Source: Riptortus pedestris
Lineage: Eukaryota > Arthropoda > Insecta > Hemiptera > Alydidae
Length of the DNA: 64,000 nucleotides
NCBI GenBank assembly: GCA_019009955.1
Contig: CM032231.1
Location: 106,769,001 to 106,833,000 of the forward strand
Reading direction: 5' to 3'
Below the pieces are notes generated by a model that was given only the letters and a program-made list of their open reading frames with translations, ran no database searches and was not told the DNA's origin. Positions 37,713 through 48,480 of the stretch are shown here, in pieces (the stretch's first letter is position 1; each line of letters opens with the position of its first letter). The position numbers and the translations under genes are program-made.

Positions 37713-39240
37713 CACAATCAAAATAAAGTGAATTATTAATAGAATGTCCCTCTTTGGTGATGTATGGTATATAATAAAAAAATAATGACAGTTAAAATAT
37801 AATCAAGGAAAAAAACAGAAACTTGAGGATTGATGGATGTAAATTCAGTAAATGTATAGTAAAATATTTGTACAAATACATATATAAAATAATAGTTATT
37901 TATTATACAAGTGACGAAAGTAGATCATTTTACAACTCGAGTGAAACGTTTACCCACACGAGCGAAGCGAGTGTGGTAATTTCACGAGAGTTGTAAATTT
38001 TACTTTCGTCACGAGTGTAATATTAAATTTTTTCTGTAATCGCGTAATACATGATCAGATCTCACCAGAATATGAACAAAATTAGGATGTTGTGAAGATT
38101 ATGGTATGTTGTTGGTAGGTTATAAGCATGGTTGTGAAAGGTTATAAGCATAGTTATAAAACAACTAGTGATGATTGTGAAGTAGTGCACTTATAAACAA
38201 GTGCAGGTTATAAACAAGGAAGGTAATTATTATTATATTTAAATTTTAAAATATATTGATTATTTCCACCAATAATTCATTCACATTTCAATTTATTTTG
38301 TTAAAATAAATTCTTTCAATGTTAAGAAACATTTAAAAGCATTTAATTTCCAACTTCAAAGTATTTTTTAATTTATACTTATTACTAATTAAGAAGGCAA
38401 TTCACTTTCTTCACTCTATTGCAAAATGTTTCACTTTCTTCACTCATTTCAGTTTAGTAATGTTACCATTATTCAACGATTATAGAAAAAAAAATATTTT
38501 TACCTATAATTATTTAAAAACAGTTATAAAATATATAAAAATAAAAAAAAATAAAAGTTTAAAATGTTGTTAAAATCTCAGTTTTCTATGTATGTGACAG
38601 TGTTTTATGTGTCATGCAAGTATGTAATAGAATATAAACGATTTATCTAATTTTTCTATTTTTTCCATTTTAATTTTCCTTATTGTTGCTGATTTCCGCA
38701 TAAATACTTACTTGTTCTCATATCTTCTACTTCACTTCAATTAGTGACATTTTAAATGTCATTTTGATTTAAACGAATTATTAAGAACTCAATAGTTTGT
38801 ATACAGCTCATTGACCACTGCATATGTTTTATAAGTAATAAATGCACTTTTTGAAAAATATATCATTTGCTACAGCAACGCCTTAACTAAATTTAATGAC
38901 ATACAAAGTGCAATTGTAGTTTCAATATTGACCTGTAACTAAATCAAATATAATAGAAGAAAGTCCAAATGCCACAGTTAGGTCACCTGATAGATATGTT
39001 ACTTCATCTGCTAAAATTTTAGTGTATTACAATTCTCCCCGTGTTGTTAATTGGACAATCTCAATTTTTGTGTTAAACAGCAAATTTAGTTACTAAAATT
39101 AGAAAATTAAGCTTTTACAACAAATGAACTACATAATTATTATATAGATGAAAATGCTCAGCGAAATTAAGTTTACTGACCTTCATTGAGAGTATAATTA
39201 GGGCTAGGAAAAAATGGATGTATCTCATAATTGGTCGCAT
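34407..39240 (-). CDS. Secreted Thr/Ser/Pro-rich mucin-like protein, four exons (about 493 aa)
   Basis: Not a family I recognise. Exons on the minus strand: 39181-39240, 36055-36160, 34798-35794 and 34407-34725, with GT..AG junctions and consistent phases (0, 1, 2). Exon 1 is exactly a hydrophobic signal peptide (MRPIMRYIHFFLALIILSMK). Exon 2 has two cysteines in a short extracellular-looking segment ending SLWAIK. Exon 3 starts with an acidic stretch (YFEDSSDD), then about 210 residues almost wholly T, S, P and N with roughly a dozen NxS/T sequons, then a compact helical region between two cysteines (NCS ... LLAC). Exon 4 is less biased, Tyr/Pro rich, and ends GRPAYWFRP. AATAAA lies near 34198-34203. 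Inferred role: extracellular, O- and N-glycosylated coat, matrix or secretion protein. Exon 3 may instead start at 35822 (CAG before GTATGT), but that breaks phase with exon 2. Intron 1 (3 kb) holds a SINE and a 0.6-kb repeat. Confidence 0.8.
36393..36520 (-). mobile_element. SINE family 1, worn fragment in mucin-like gene intron 1
   Basis: It keeps the 3' part (minus strand AGTGGACGTTAATGAA) and a diverged body ending near AGGAATTTCTTTAATGACG. The tRNA head is absent. Confidence 0.5.
36660..36886 (-). mobile_element. tRNA-derived SINE (family 1), full-length, in an intron
   Basis: Minus-strand head GGGGCTCAGGTTAGCCATGT, B box GAGTTCAATTCTCGCC, body AATTATTTAGTGACGAAATT, GGTGATAATCTTTAG, and end AAAGTGGACGTTAATAAATA. 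It lies in intron 1 of the mucin-like gene, in the sense orientation. Confidence 0.82.
37677..37711 (+). repeat. (TA)n microsatellite
   Basis: About 17 TA units. Unlike most TA arrays here it is not embedded in an hpTA copy. Confidence 0.95.
37893..38490 (-). repeat. 0.6-kb interspersed repeat, copy B (inverted relative to 11.3 kb)
   Basis: Same family as 11310-11886, in the opposite orientation. The long hairpin near its left end is complete: GTGACGAAAGTAGATCATTT pairs imperfectly with AAATTTTACTTTCGTCAC around ACACGAGCGAAGCGAGTGTG. It lies in intron 1 of the mucin-like gene. Confidence 0.78.
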
Positions 39241-40340
39241 TGAGGACTGAACGGTCTCGTTAGAATAACCCTAATGAATTCAGAAACAGATTCGTGTCAC
39301 AACACCAAGGCTGGCTTGCATAATGGTTTGGTATGTTTAATAGTAAGTAACTGTTTATTCCTGAAACATGTTGACTTGTAACGAACCATTGTTGCTATTA
39401 TCATTGTAACACTTCCCACTTCCGGCCTGGTTGCTGTTGAGCATTAACACAATTGATGAAAACAGTTTTAGTACATGCACTAACTAATGTTTTATTTCGA
39501 GAAGTTACCTCTCCTTCAATAATAGTATCGATGGAACTGCCATTCAATCTTTTCTTGAGGACAAACTAATATTTGAGGCATATTGAGTCTTTGTACACTG
39601 TTTGAACAAAATTATATTAAAACATGTTAGTACCTATACATATATTATAGCGTATAAGTTCATGGGTGATTTTGCAAATGCAGATAAGCCAATTTTTTTC
39701 ACATATTTTGAAGAAATTAGCTAAATAGTTCAAAATGTAGTTTTATATAATAGCCATAATCTGAAATTAAAATTCCAGTCTAATGTCTGAATGCAAATCG
39801 TCTCAGCTTCTGTCCCCATTAATTTTATTTCCCATTTATCTTGAATGAATAATTTCCCGGTTGACTTCCACCTTAGTCTCAGGTTGTTTTTCTTTTCGGA
39901 TAATCAAAAGTTCGGATAATCAAAATTTTTATTTATTTTGTGTTTATTTATGTTCTTATAAATAATAAGGAAAAGGAATATTTAAAATAACTTAACAAGT
40001 TTGTTTATTTATTTAAACATAGTATGCATGAGCATAGTGAAGAAACGAGTGTTATGAAATACATACATACATATGTATAAGTTGTCTAATTCAGCTACAT
40101 GTGCAAAACAAATACAATGTACACCTCACAAAGAACGGTTTGAAACTGAAAGTAATCTATCCACAACCAGTTATATGAACGAAAAGGGTTTCACAGAATC
40201 TAATGCAATGACCAAATTAGGTAGTGTATACAGTTCTAAGTAAACCAATGCTATTCAACGTCTAATTTCATTATACACACATTGAACCAGATACAAATAT
40301 GTAACGAATCAGAAAAAAAACTGGTTCCGATAATCGAACG
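39241..40340. promoter_or_regulatory. Upstream region of the mucin-like gene, no clear motif
   Basis: The promoter should lie here, to the right of the minus-strand ATG at 39240, unless a non-coding first exon lies further away. I see no convincing TATA and initiator pair. The remainder is AT-rich without genes. Confidence 0.25.
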
Positions 40341-40342
40341 AT

Positions 40343-40896
40343 AGCTGATTTCCCTTAAGGGATATCATAGATGATATGAGGTTGTTCTCATGACTTTCGA
40401 AAGATTTCTCAAAAGATCATCGATTCTACCCTGGAAATGACGAAAATGAAATCCGTTCAAAATGTTTATAAGGCAGAAATCGGTCCAGAGGTAGGGTGGG
40501 GGTTTAGAGGGCGAATTTCGAAAATTTGAAATATCTCTTTTATACGTGAATACGTCCAATCAAAAAATTTTACATGAATCTTATTGAAAATTAAACTACC
40601 TATAAATTTTGTTATATGCATATTTTATCAATAATGAATATTAACTGAGATATTTGGATTTCTTACTTTACATCCATAAGTACCACCAGTCCCACTCATT
40701 TCATATAAACAATGAGCTGTCATATCACTACTTTAGTCTAATCTTATATACCAAATATTGTTTTAAAAACACCTTTATTATCCGAGATACTGACAAATTC
40801 GTTATGTGATGACGTCACCAACAAAGATTTTATGTATTATGCTCCAACACCTGGGAAAATGCTTAGTTTACGGAGCCCCTGCGTGACGGACATTTT
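40343..40896 (+). repeat. hpTA repeat, forward copy, no TA array
   Basis: Left end AGCTGATTTCCCTTAAGGGA, then GAGGTTGTTCTCATGAC, one worn internal unit, a unit 2 remnant, and the right end AAATGCTTAGTTTACGGAGC with CCCCTGCGTGACGGAC (one hairpin base changed). Confidence 0.82.
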
Positions 40897-41934
40897 AGGA
40901 GTCGTTTGAGGGCACACGGGTTTGAGGTTCTGTCCAGCATTAGTGTTGTCAAAAAGGAACCAAATTTTAATGAATTGTTAAATTGATTTATAATTAATAA
41001 TAAAACAACATTTATTTTAACACCCCTTTTACAGAAATGAATATATATAATGCCATTAATTAACGTAATATCAACCATTTAAAGTACATTGGTAGCTGTG
41101 AGCACTTAATTAAACTATCGTAATTACTGAGTCTTACACCAAAAATACCTTACACACACTTCTGCTGATAAAAAATTAAATCATCTAAATGTTTCAAAGG
41201 TATTATTCAGTTCAAGCTTTAAACTGGTTCTAATGGTATGTTTTATTTCAAATCGTTTACTCATATGTATATTTTCTATTTATGGTAAATATTTAGTAGT
41301 TTTATTTAATAATTAAACATTTTTGGAAATGTTCATCTTGTGTAAAAAAACATCCGTCAATCATGAAGATCTTTAGTTTGTTTGTAAACAAATAGAATTT
41401 TTTAATAGATTTGACACATTCCGCCAGAGTGTTAAAGAGGTTTACTCTTGAACATGAAACGACCATCGGAGCAATACTAATGCATGTGAGAAGAATATGG
41501 TTTCTGACCATTGGAAACTGGATTACCTTGTTGGGCTACAGGAAAAACATTTAGTGCTCTCATTGCAAGCATCCCTTGCCAACATATGCTAAGTGTAACT
41601 TATTTATGGCGATCATACAGTTTTCTTTTTCTGACTTGGTTTCCAAGGTTTAATAAACCTGAGACAGCATTACATGTTTCAATAAAAATGACCATATATT
41701 TTATATTTTCAGTAATGCTAGCACAAAGCTCAGTTAGATTATTATTTATGAGTATTTAAATGTAGACTTTTGTACCTGCAATTTAGAGTTTTATCCTACT
41801 TGGAGTTAATTGCTCTGGCATTTTGGTAGTTAAAGTCAAATCGATTTTTATATTAACATTCACAGCTTTTAAAGTCAATATACTGACACAATATTCAAGA
41901 TGAATTACAAGAATTTAATGACACTTAGTATCCT

Positions 41935-42050
41935 TTTTAGCAAATTTACCTGAAGGGAAATCAGCTATTGAGGTCGTACTCATGACGCGAGTTTCGAAAA
42001 ATTTCTTCAAATGTCCATCGATCCGTCCCAGGAGATGATGAGGTCCGTTC

Positions 42051-42120
<70 letters not shown>

Positions 42121-42554
42121 CTGTTAACGCTCTAGCGGTCGCAATTTTTGTTTGATCGTTACCAAACTCGGTATTTAATCGTTTTATGTAAAAAGGAAGA
42201 TCAAGTTCGTTAATGGTTGAAATCGGACCAGTGGGAGGGGGGATTTTTGAAAATTCGAAATATCTCCGTTATTATGCGTCAGATCGAAAAATTGTATAGA
42301 ATCAATCTTATTGCAAATTAAATTTACTATAAATATTGTTCTGTATCTTGAATATTAACCGAGTACTTGGCATTTGTATTCTGTGTGTGGTCGGCAGGAG
42401 CCGGCTATGTTTGGTACTTTCCGAAGAGAGCTCTGGCGGCCGTTTGCGTAATTGTTCGTCCCTCGTTAATAAGTTTAGAGATCCCTTACCAATACTGTAA
42501 AACTTCACTTGGGAAATCTGCTTAGTTTACGCAGCCCCTGCGTGACGGACTTTT
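41935..42554 (+). repeat. hpTA repeat with (TA)n, forward copy
   Basis: Left end TTTTTAGCAAATTTACCTGA, (TA)n at 42055-42115, TTAACGCTCTAGCGGTCGCA, one internal unit, GTGGTCGGCAGGAGCCGGCT, and the intact hairpin end ACGCAGCCCCTGCGTGACGG. Confidence 0.9.
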
Positions 42555-42598
42555 GAGTCTTTTCGATCGGCGGGGGAAAATCTGTTATCGGCTGAGGC

Positions 42599-42606
42599 TA
42601 TAAAAG
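42599..42606 (+). promoter_or_regulatory. TATA box (TATAAAAG) with a possible short first exon
   Basis: GGCTATAAAAGGG is a near-ideal TATA box in a locally GC-richer stretch just beyond an hpTA end. An ATG at 42714 opens 12 codons (MADPNLRETSKT) running into CTTA|GTAAGT, a strong donor at 42752. AATAAA occurs at 42966-42971. This may be the start of a plus-strand gene whose other exons I cannot find, or the promoter of a retroelement terminal repeat. Only the motifs are certain. Confidence 0.3.
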
Positions 42607-43058
42607 GGTGATCTCGCAAAGGGATTAAGACAAGTCAAATCTCAGACATAACAATTGTCCGTGACACCTCGTTACTCCCTTCAGCTGCCAGTCGTCAGCC
42701 TGCACATACTCACATGGCAGATCCTAATCTGAGAGAAACTTCTAAAACTTAGTAAGTTCCTTTTTTGTAATTTAGTTTTAATTTCATAATTTTACTTTAA
42801 ATTTTGATTATAATTAATTATTTATGTTTGATAAACATAATAAAAACAAGCTACTAATTAGCTGAAGCTAATTACTTCAGCAGAGTCACTTGCTGTCTTT
42901 CCGTATGAGCGCATGCAAGTAGCTTTGAAGATGGAGACAATAGTCTTCGAAAGCATTTAGCTCTGAAATAAAAAACTTGTGAAGAATTGGACGTTTTTTT
43001 CTCTCTCCAAATATACTTTAATTAAAATAAAGGATTAGAACCGCCAATATAATTGATA

Positions 43059-43145
43059 CTGTTGTCATACCTGTCGGTGGAGACCGTCGTCACTGGTTGA
43101 TGGTCGAGTACAGCTGGCAAGCGCTCGATGTTAGTTTCGAAAAAT
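43059..43145. repeat. Terminal repeat shared with the foldback MITE at 61.7 kb
   Basis: Begins CTGTTGTCATACCTGTCGG immediately after a TA dinucleotide and runs through an AGTACAGCTGGCAAGCGC segment. It is a diverged copy of one arm of the inverted-repeat element at 61748-61995. It lies directly beside the Tc1/mariner transposase relic, so it may be that transposon's terminal inverted repeat. About 35 bp outside it (AATAAAGGATTAGAACCGCC) is also shared with the other locus, so the true boundary may lie further out. Confidence 0.55.
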
Positions 43146-43622
43146 AATGACGTCCAAGCTGGATACAAATTTGGATCTTCTTCCGAAAGTTACGCTTGGC
43201 TCTCTCGGCAATTCATTCGGCACGGTTTCAATCTCCTGACGAATGGAATTCTTCAGGTCATCGATTGTGTGAGGCCTGTTCTTGTAGACGTTTGATTTTA
43301 AATATCCCCACAGAAAGAAGACACACATCAAAAAGTTGTGTGAGCGAAGGGGCCAGAAAACATCACATATCTCGATGCTCTGCGCTCCAACGCTCCATAG
43401 CAGCTGAAACTGCATTGTATGCGCAGCCTGCCAACATTCATTCAAGGTCAATACCCCCTCTCGTGGCTCGAAAAACATGACTTTTCTCTGTTCCACCCCG
43501 CATTTATTTAAATTTTGAGCCAAGAGTCGGTCGTTGGTGAAACCTTTCCTAAATTCTTTGTCAGTGATTTGGATATGGGAAATTTTATTTTTACAGCTTC
43601 CACTGCCTATTGACGCAGCCAT
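43131..43622 (-). pseudogene. Tc1/mariner-superfamily (DDE_3 type) transposase relic, C-terminal part
   Basis: An open frame of 163 codons. Its C-terminal half carries the signature block of insect Tc1/mariner-like transposases, in degraded form: FWPLRSHNF, then FFLWGYLKSNVYKNRP, then TIDDLKNSIRQEI. In active relatives the block reads roughly WPxRSPDLTPxDFFLWG; here the acidic residue just before FFLWG is a valine, so the catalytic triad is broken. The N-terminal part of the frame is not recognisable. It abuts a candidate terminal repeat at 43059-43135 on its 3' side. Inactive. Confidence 0.65.
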
Positions 43623-43719
43623 ATAGTCGAGGAGGACATTTTAAACACCAAAATATGGTTAGTAATTGCTGATGACGAGACTCATCTGGTAGTCGTTCCT
43701 CATCTTAATTCAGCTTCAA

Positions 43720-44110
43720 CTTGAGGCCTCGTTTTGTTGTGGTATTTATCTCAGTAGTTTTCCGCGTTACTAAAAGGATGTCTGCCATTAGCAAAGTAGA
43801 TGTTGATAGTGAAGAGAGCTTAGAGCTCTTGCGGAAGCTGCGGCTGCAGAGTGGATTAGGGACAAATCTTTACAAAGGGAAGAATTGGCGCGCTAGTCTG
43901 CCGAGGGGGGAGGGAGGGAGGTTTTGTAATAAAAATGTTAATGAGGCCTCAAAGTGATTTGCCGGCTGAGCGCCTCCCCTCAGGCCTCAATCCTCGCCCC
44001 TCCCTGCCCGCTTCTTCTAACAGTCAAGCTGCATTTCCACTCAGTTCTCGCTCGTTCAGGAGTCATTCACTCTCATTAACTGGCTTCATTCTCATCTACT
44101 TTGTCGTTCG
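43720..44110. promoter_or_regulatory. GC-rich island, candidate regulatory element
   Basis: Contains CCGAGGGGGGAGGGAGGGAG, GAGCGCCTCCCCTCAGGCCT and CTCGCCCCTCCCTGCCCG in AT-rich DNA. A 78-codon frame at 43721-43957 includes MSAISKVDVDSEESLELLRK but has no recognised domain and runs into the G-rich tract. I do not call it a gene. Confidence 0.28.
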
Positions 44111-44243
44111 GGAATGATCAACAACATGTAATATGGAAAACGCATTAGTTCCATGGCAAGCATTAACGGCTTTCGCAGGATTTCCATTTTACAGAATACA
44201 AAACATTTAACCAAACTCTGTATTCCATATTGCCTGTAGTATA

Positions 44244-44487
44244 AAAAGTCCGTCACGAAGGGGCTGCGAAAACAAAGCAGATTTCCCACATGAAATTTTA
44301 CAATAAATAAATCTACGTACTGGTAACACTTAACAGCACCGTAAATATTAGGTGAATAAAACTACCGGTGATGAGAAATATTTCAGTTAATTCTAATTAC
44401 CTACCAAAGGTAAGCGTCTGAATTTTAAACAAACACGCCTGCCATCCGGTCAAAACTGAACAGATAGATAGAAATATTCGTAATAAA

Positions 44488-44518
<31 letters not shown>

Positions 44519-45187
44519 ATATCGGAATATAAAATATTGATTTTATTGAAAACTACTATATCAAGTATTGTAATTTATAATGAATCAGCATAATTTTTAT
44601 CTCTATCACTGAAATTTTATCAGTCAAAGAACAAAAGAAGGGGGGATCTACGGAACGTATTTGCATATATTTCACAAAGTAGAAGTTCAATGAATACAAT
44701 ATTTGGTATTTAACCTTGGAATGAAGTGGTTCATCATTTAAAAGCTTATTATTAATATGACATGAGTAGGTGTTGGGGTTTACTGAAAGATGAAAAACGC
44801 AAAGATCTCGGTTAACTTTAAGATAGAGAATAATCCTAATAATTATAGTAAATTTATTTTGGAATAAGATTGTTTCCTTATATTTTTCTATTAGACGTGT
44901 AGTAACAGAGGTATTTCGAGTTTTCGGAAATTCTCCCTCTAAACCGCCCTTACCACTTACCCGATTTCTGCCATTAACGAATTTGATTTTTCATTTTTCA
45001 CTAAACAATTAAATATTGAGTTTGGTAATGATTAAACGAAAATTGCGATTGCTAGAGCGATTACAGACAGTTATATATATTTTGAACCTCGTTTTAGGTA
45101 GAATCGATGAACATTTGAGGAAATATTTCGTAAATTTTGTAATGAGTACATCAATAGCTGATTACCTTTAAGGGAAATTTGCTAAAA
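44244..45187 (-). repeat. hpTA repeat, full-length reverse copy
   Basis: Starts AAAAAGTCCGTCACGAAGGG, has two internal units, a short unexpanded TA site (AGTTATATATATTTTG), and ends AGCTGATTACCTTTAAGGGA with AATTTGCTAAAA. It contains a pure A23 run near 44486-44508. Confidence 0.85.
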
Positions 45188-45359
45188 TTCGAAATATCTG
45201 CGTCATAATACGTCAGACTAATGCTGCCGAGAGCTTTCGGAGCAATCGTTCCATCATAAAGCGAAAAAATCAGAATTTGGAATTTATATCACGATTTTCT
45301 TATGTATCTCCTTTTAGTGCATTTTCCTAATCAATTAATAGTTTGATCGATTTCAGTGT

Positions 45360-45660
45360 CAAAGGGATTTTATTTTACTTCTCCGGAGAACATTTACCCA
45401 GGCTGTAATCCATCAACCTTAGACTGACCCTCTATTCCATTCCAGACTGGAGGTGAGGGTCGGAAGGCTGGCTTCCTGCCACCTGGAGTATTTATAAAAT
45501 GGAGTAATATTTCTCGAGACGGCAGACAAATTGACTGCAGACTCATCCTCCAAGAGGGTCATTATAGGCTTCATTTCTAGCCTTCTCAATGCATCTTGAA
45601 AAACACACAGCTGTGATAAATAAGACGGCTTGTTTGTCCTCAGTCGTAGCTCTGCCGTAT
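45360..45660. promoter_or_regulatory. GC-richer island, candidate regulatory element
   Basis: Unique sequence (GGTGAGGGTCGGAAGGCTGG, TCGAGACGGCAGACAAATTG) with a TATTTATAAAATGG motif. No supported frame. Regulatory role inferred from composition. Confidence 0.22.
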
Positions 45661-45882
45661 TTGTTTATTTGTTCCCGTTTTTCAGAGTTTTATTGCCCCG
45701 TTTGAATTATGTGAATGGGCTTATGAGTCGTGTAGTGGACCTATTGGTAGTTCCGAACGTCCTTCAGCTATAATTTAAATAGTAGTCTCTTAAAAAGAAT
45801 TTAAAATCTATGAAATATTTAGGTTGGGTAATTACAGGCATTTGGACTGCTTTGAGACTTGGGGTCCGATCAAATATGCCAT

Positions 45883-46382
45883 AAAATCCGTCACGCAGGG
45901 GCTGCTTAAACTGAGCAGATTTCTGAAGTGCTGGTATAACACTTGTGATCTCATATCACCACGAATTCTCTATTTATATGGAAAAAAACTAATGAATAAA
46001 GGGGGTAGGGTTTATTGAAAGTGGAGAAACAGAATGTACCAATAACTGGCTTAATACTTCAGTTACCAAAAAATGAAGTGACCAACAATTTTAGGAAATC
46101 AAAAGTTTTACTAGATTGGTTCTATAACAGTTTATGATCCGACTCATAATAATGTAGATGTTTGAAATTTTCTAACCCCGCCCCCCACAACCTCTAGTCC
46201 TGATCCGACTTCAGCGTATAATAAATATGATCTTTATTGTCTATTTAAACACCCATTCACCCCCCACCCTTCCCACTGGTCCGATTTTAGCCGGTAACGA
46301 ACGTGATCTTTATTTTTTTATATAAAACGTTTAAATTTCGAGTTTTGTAACGATGAGAAAAAAATTGGGACCGCTAGAGCGT

Positions 46383-46458
<76 letters not shown>

Positions 46459-46486
46459 CACACACACACACACACACAACATTTTA
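45883..46486 (-). repeat. hpTA repeat, reverse copy with compound (CA)/(TA) array
   Basis: Starts AAAATCCGTCACGCAGGGGC and includes unit 2 and unit 1. GACCGCTAGAGCGTTAACAC is followed by (AC)n, (AT)n and (AC)n at 46384-46480. The palindromic end is not found after the array. Confidence 0.85.
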
Positions 46487-46599
46487 AACCCTGTCTATAC
46501 ATTGATTTTTTTGTCGAAATTTCAAGATACTTTATCGTGTCACATGCCATAGAGAAGATATCTGCAATTTGTAGCTTTAATATTTGTTTATTTGTTTGT

Positions 46600-47420
46600 T
46601 TGTTACCTTTTCATGCATAAACGGCGAAACTGAACTTTATGAAACATGGTAAGTATATTAAAACCAACCAAACTTTGACTCTAGGTTATACTAATATTCT
46701 CTCAGACGAACAGGAGAGGGGGTTATAAGAGAGACCTGAAATTAAAAATAGCGATATTTCTATCCCTATTGGTTTTTTTACACATATGCATATTTAGAGT
46801 AACTTTTGGTATATGAACTTTTGTCATATAACGAACTATAAAAGAGCTATATTTTAAAAACAATATCGGGAGTCAACAATTTTATAGGTCACAAAAGACT
46901 ATACCGACCTTAACGAAACTCCAAATGTGGGTTAGCATTAATTCCTCATTGATTATAAGCTATATAAATGTTTGTTGGAACTAACAGGAGTGGGGGTTAT
47001 GAGGGAAGCCTGAAATGAAAAAATCGTGATATTTTGCTATCTATTTGGTTTTCGGTAGACATGCGTATAACAAAAGGTGTTTATTTTGTTATTTAAAGTA
47101 ACTTTTATTTTATGCATTTTTGTCGTACAACGAAGTATATACTAGAAATCCGCTAATAACTATAGCGGGAATCAACAAATTGATTGGGTACAAATGACTA
47201 AACCAACCTTAACGAAACTCCGTTAGTATTAGTACCTCTTTGTTTACAAGCTATACAAATATTTTTAGGAACGAACAGGAGTGTGGGGTACGAGGGAAGC
47301 CTGAAATGAAAAATCGCAATATTTCATTTCCTATTGGTTTTTTTTGCACATGATAAAAGTTTATTATTTTGTTATTTAGAGTAACTTTTGTTATATGAAC
47401 TTTTGTCGTGGATCAAAGTA
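46600..47420 (+). repeat. Tandem array of three units of about 280 bp
   Basis: Each unit carries GAACAGGAG-G-GGGTTATGA, AGCCTGAAATGAAAAATCG, CTATTGGTTTTTTT and GAGTAACTTTTGTTATATGA. Anchors are near 46708, 46979 and 47270. An inverted relative lies at 59518-59965. No coding capacity. Confidence 0.75.
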
Positions 47421-48050
47421 TAAACACTTAAAACTAAAGTTCAAAATCTCGGAGTAGTTCTTGACTGGGAACATGCACATTAGAGATGATATTTTATTAT
47501 AATAAATACTATTCATGATTAAGTTTCGAATTACATATCCACCGTGTGTCAAACAGTGAGGAGGGATTGATTAAGAGCTCAATTTCACTTATTATATGTG
47601 CAGAATCTAACTCTAGAATTGTGGTATACATCATCTTATTTCCTCCTATATGTTAACGTTAATCTCTTTCCCTCAACTCGCTTATAGATTATGAAATTAT
47701 TTTTAGGGTATCACTGTTATTTATTTACACCAGGCAGATCAATTACTAGAAAATATGTTTTTTAATGTATTAAATAAATAATTTAAGTAAAGAGTTGTAG
47801 ATGCACTTAATTCTGTTAACTTATTTCCTGTGAAATGATGGAATTTCATTCTACCTAAATTTACTATTATGTATATAACTAAGCTCACAATCTCGGATTT
47901 CTAACAGGAAATATGTACATTAAAATTAATATTTAATTATAATAAATGCTACCTATGATTATGATTTGAGTTATTCACGGTGTCTGAAACAGTGGAGAGG
48001 GATTGACTAGGGACTTATTTTTATTTATTCTTCAAAACTAAATTTTTTTT
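47410..48050 (+). repeat. Diverged direct repeat pair, about 450 bp apart
   Basis: 47430-47600 and 47880-48050 share ATCTCGGA, TGCACATTA/TGTACATTA, TTATTATAATAAATACT-like blocks, GATTA, CGGTGTCTGAAACAGTG and AGAGGGATTGA-TA. Possibly the older flank of the tandem array to the left. Confidence 0.55.
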
Positions 48051-48169
48051 TCTATTACGTCCAGACAATTCGTCAGAAAATTTACAATACATCCAGACGG
48101 CAAGTGTAGTTGTACACATACGAAACGAAGTTGTACAAAAATACGATCATCAGTCAGGCTCTAATGATT

Positions 48170-48283
48170 TCCCGAGAAAAGCCGGGTACCTTTTATGTAT
48201 ATATATATAGACGATTCCCCTCTAAACCCCCCCTTCCACTAGTCCGATTTCAGCCGTAATTGCGACCGCTAGAGCGGTAACAG

Positions 48284-48355
<72 letters not shown>

Positions 48356-48480
48356 TTTTGAACGGACCTCATTTTCGTCATCTACTAGGTGTGATCGATG
48401 GACATTTGAAGAAAGATTTCGAAAACTCCGTCATGAGTACAACCTCAATAGCTGATTTCCGTTAAGGGAAATCTGCTAAA
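48170..48480 (-). repeat. hpTA repeat, partial reverse copy with (TA)n
   Basis: Starts in the C-rich tract (CTCTAAACCCCCCCTTCCAC), then TTGCGACCGCTAGAGCGGTA, (TA)n at 48289-48351, GAACGGACCTCATTTTCGTC, and the palindrome GATTTCCGTTAAGGGAAATC with TGCTAAAA. The next copy starts at that AAAA. Confidence 0.88.

Noticed and set aside
43721..43957. 78-codon plus-strand frame starting in AT-rich DNA and ending in a G-rich tract
   Set aside because: No domain, and the end is low-complexity. Treated as part of the GC island.
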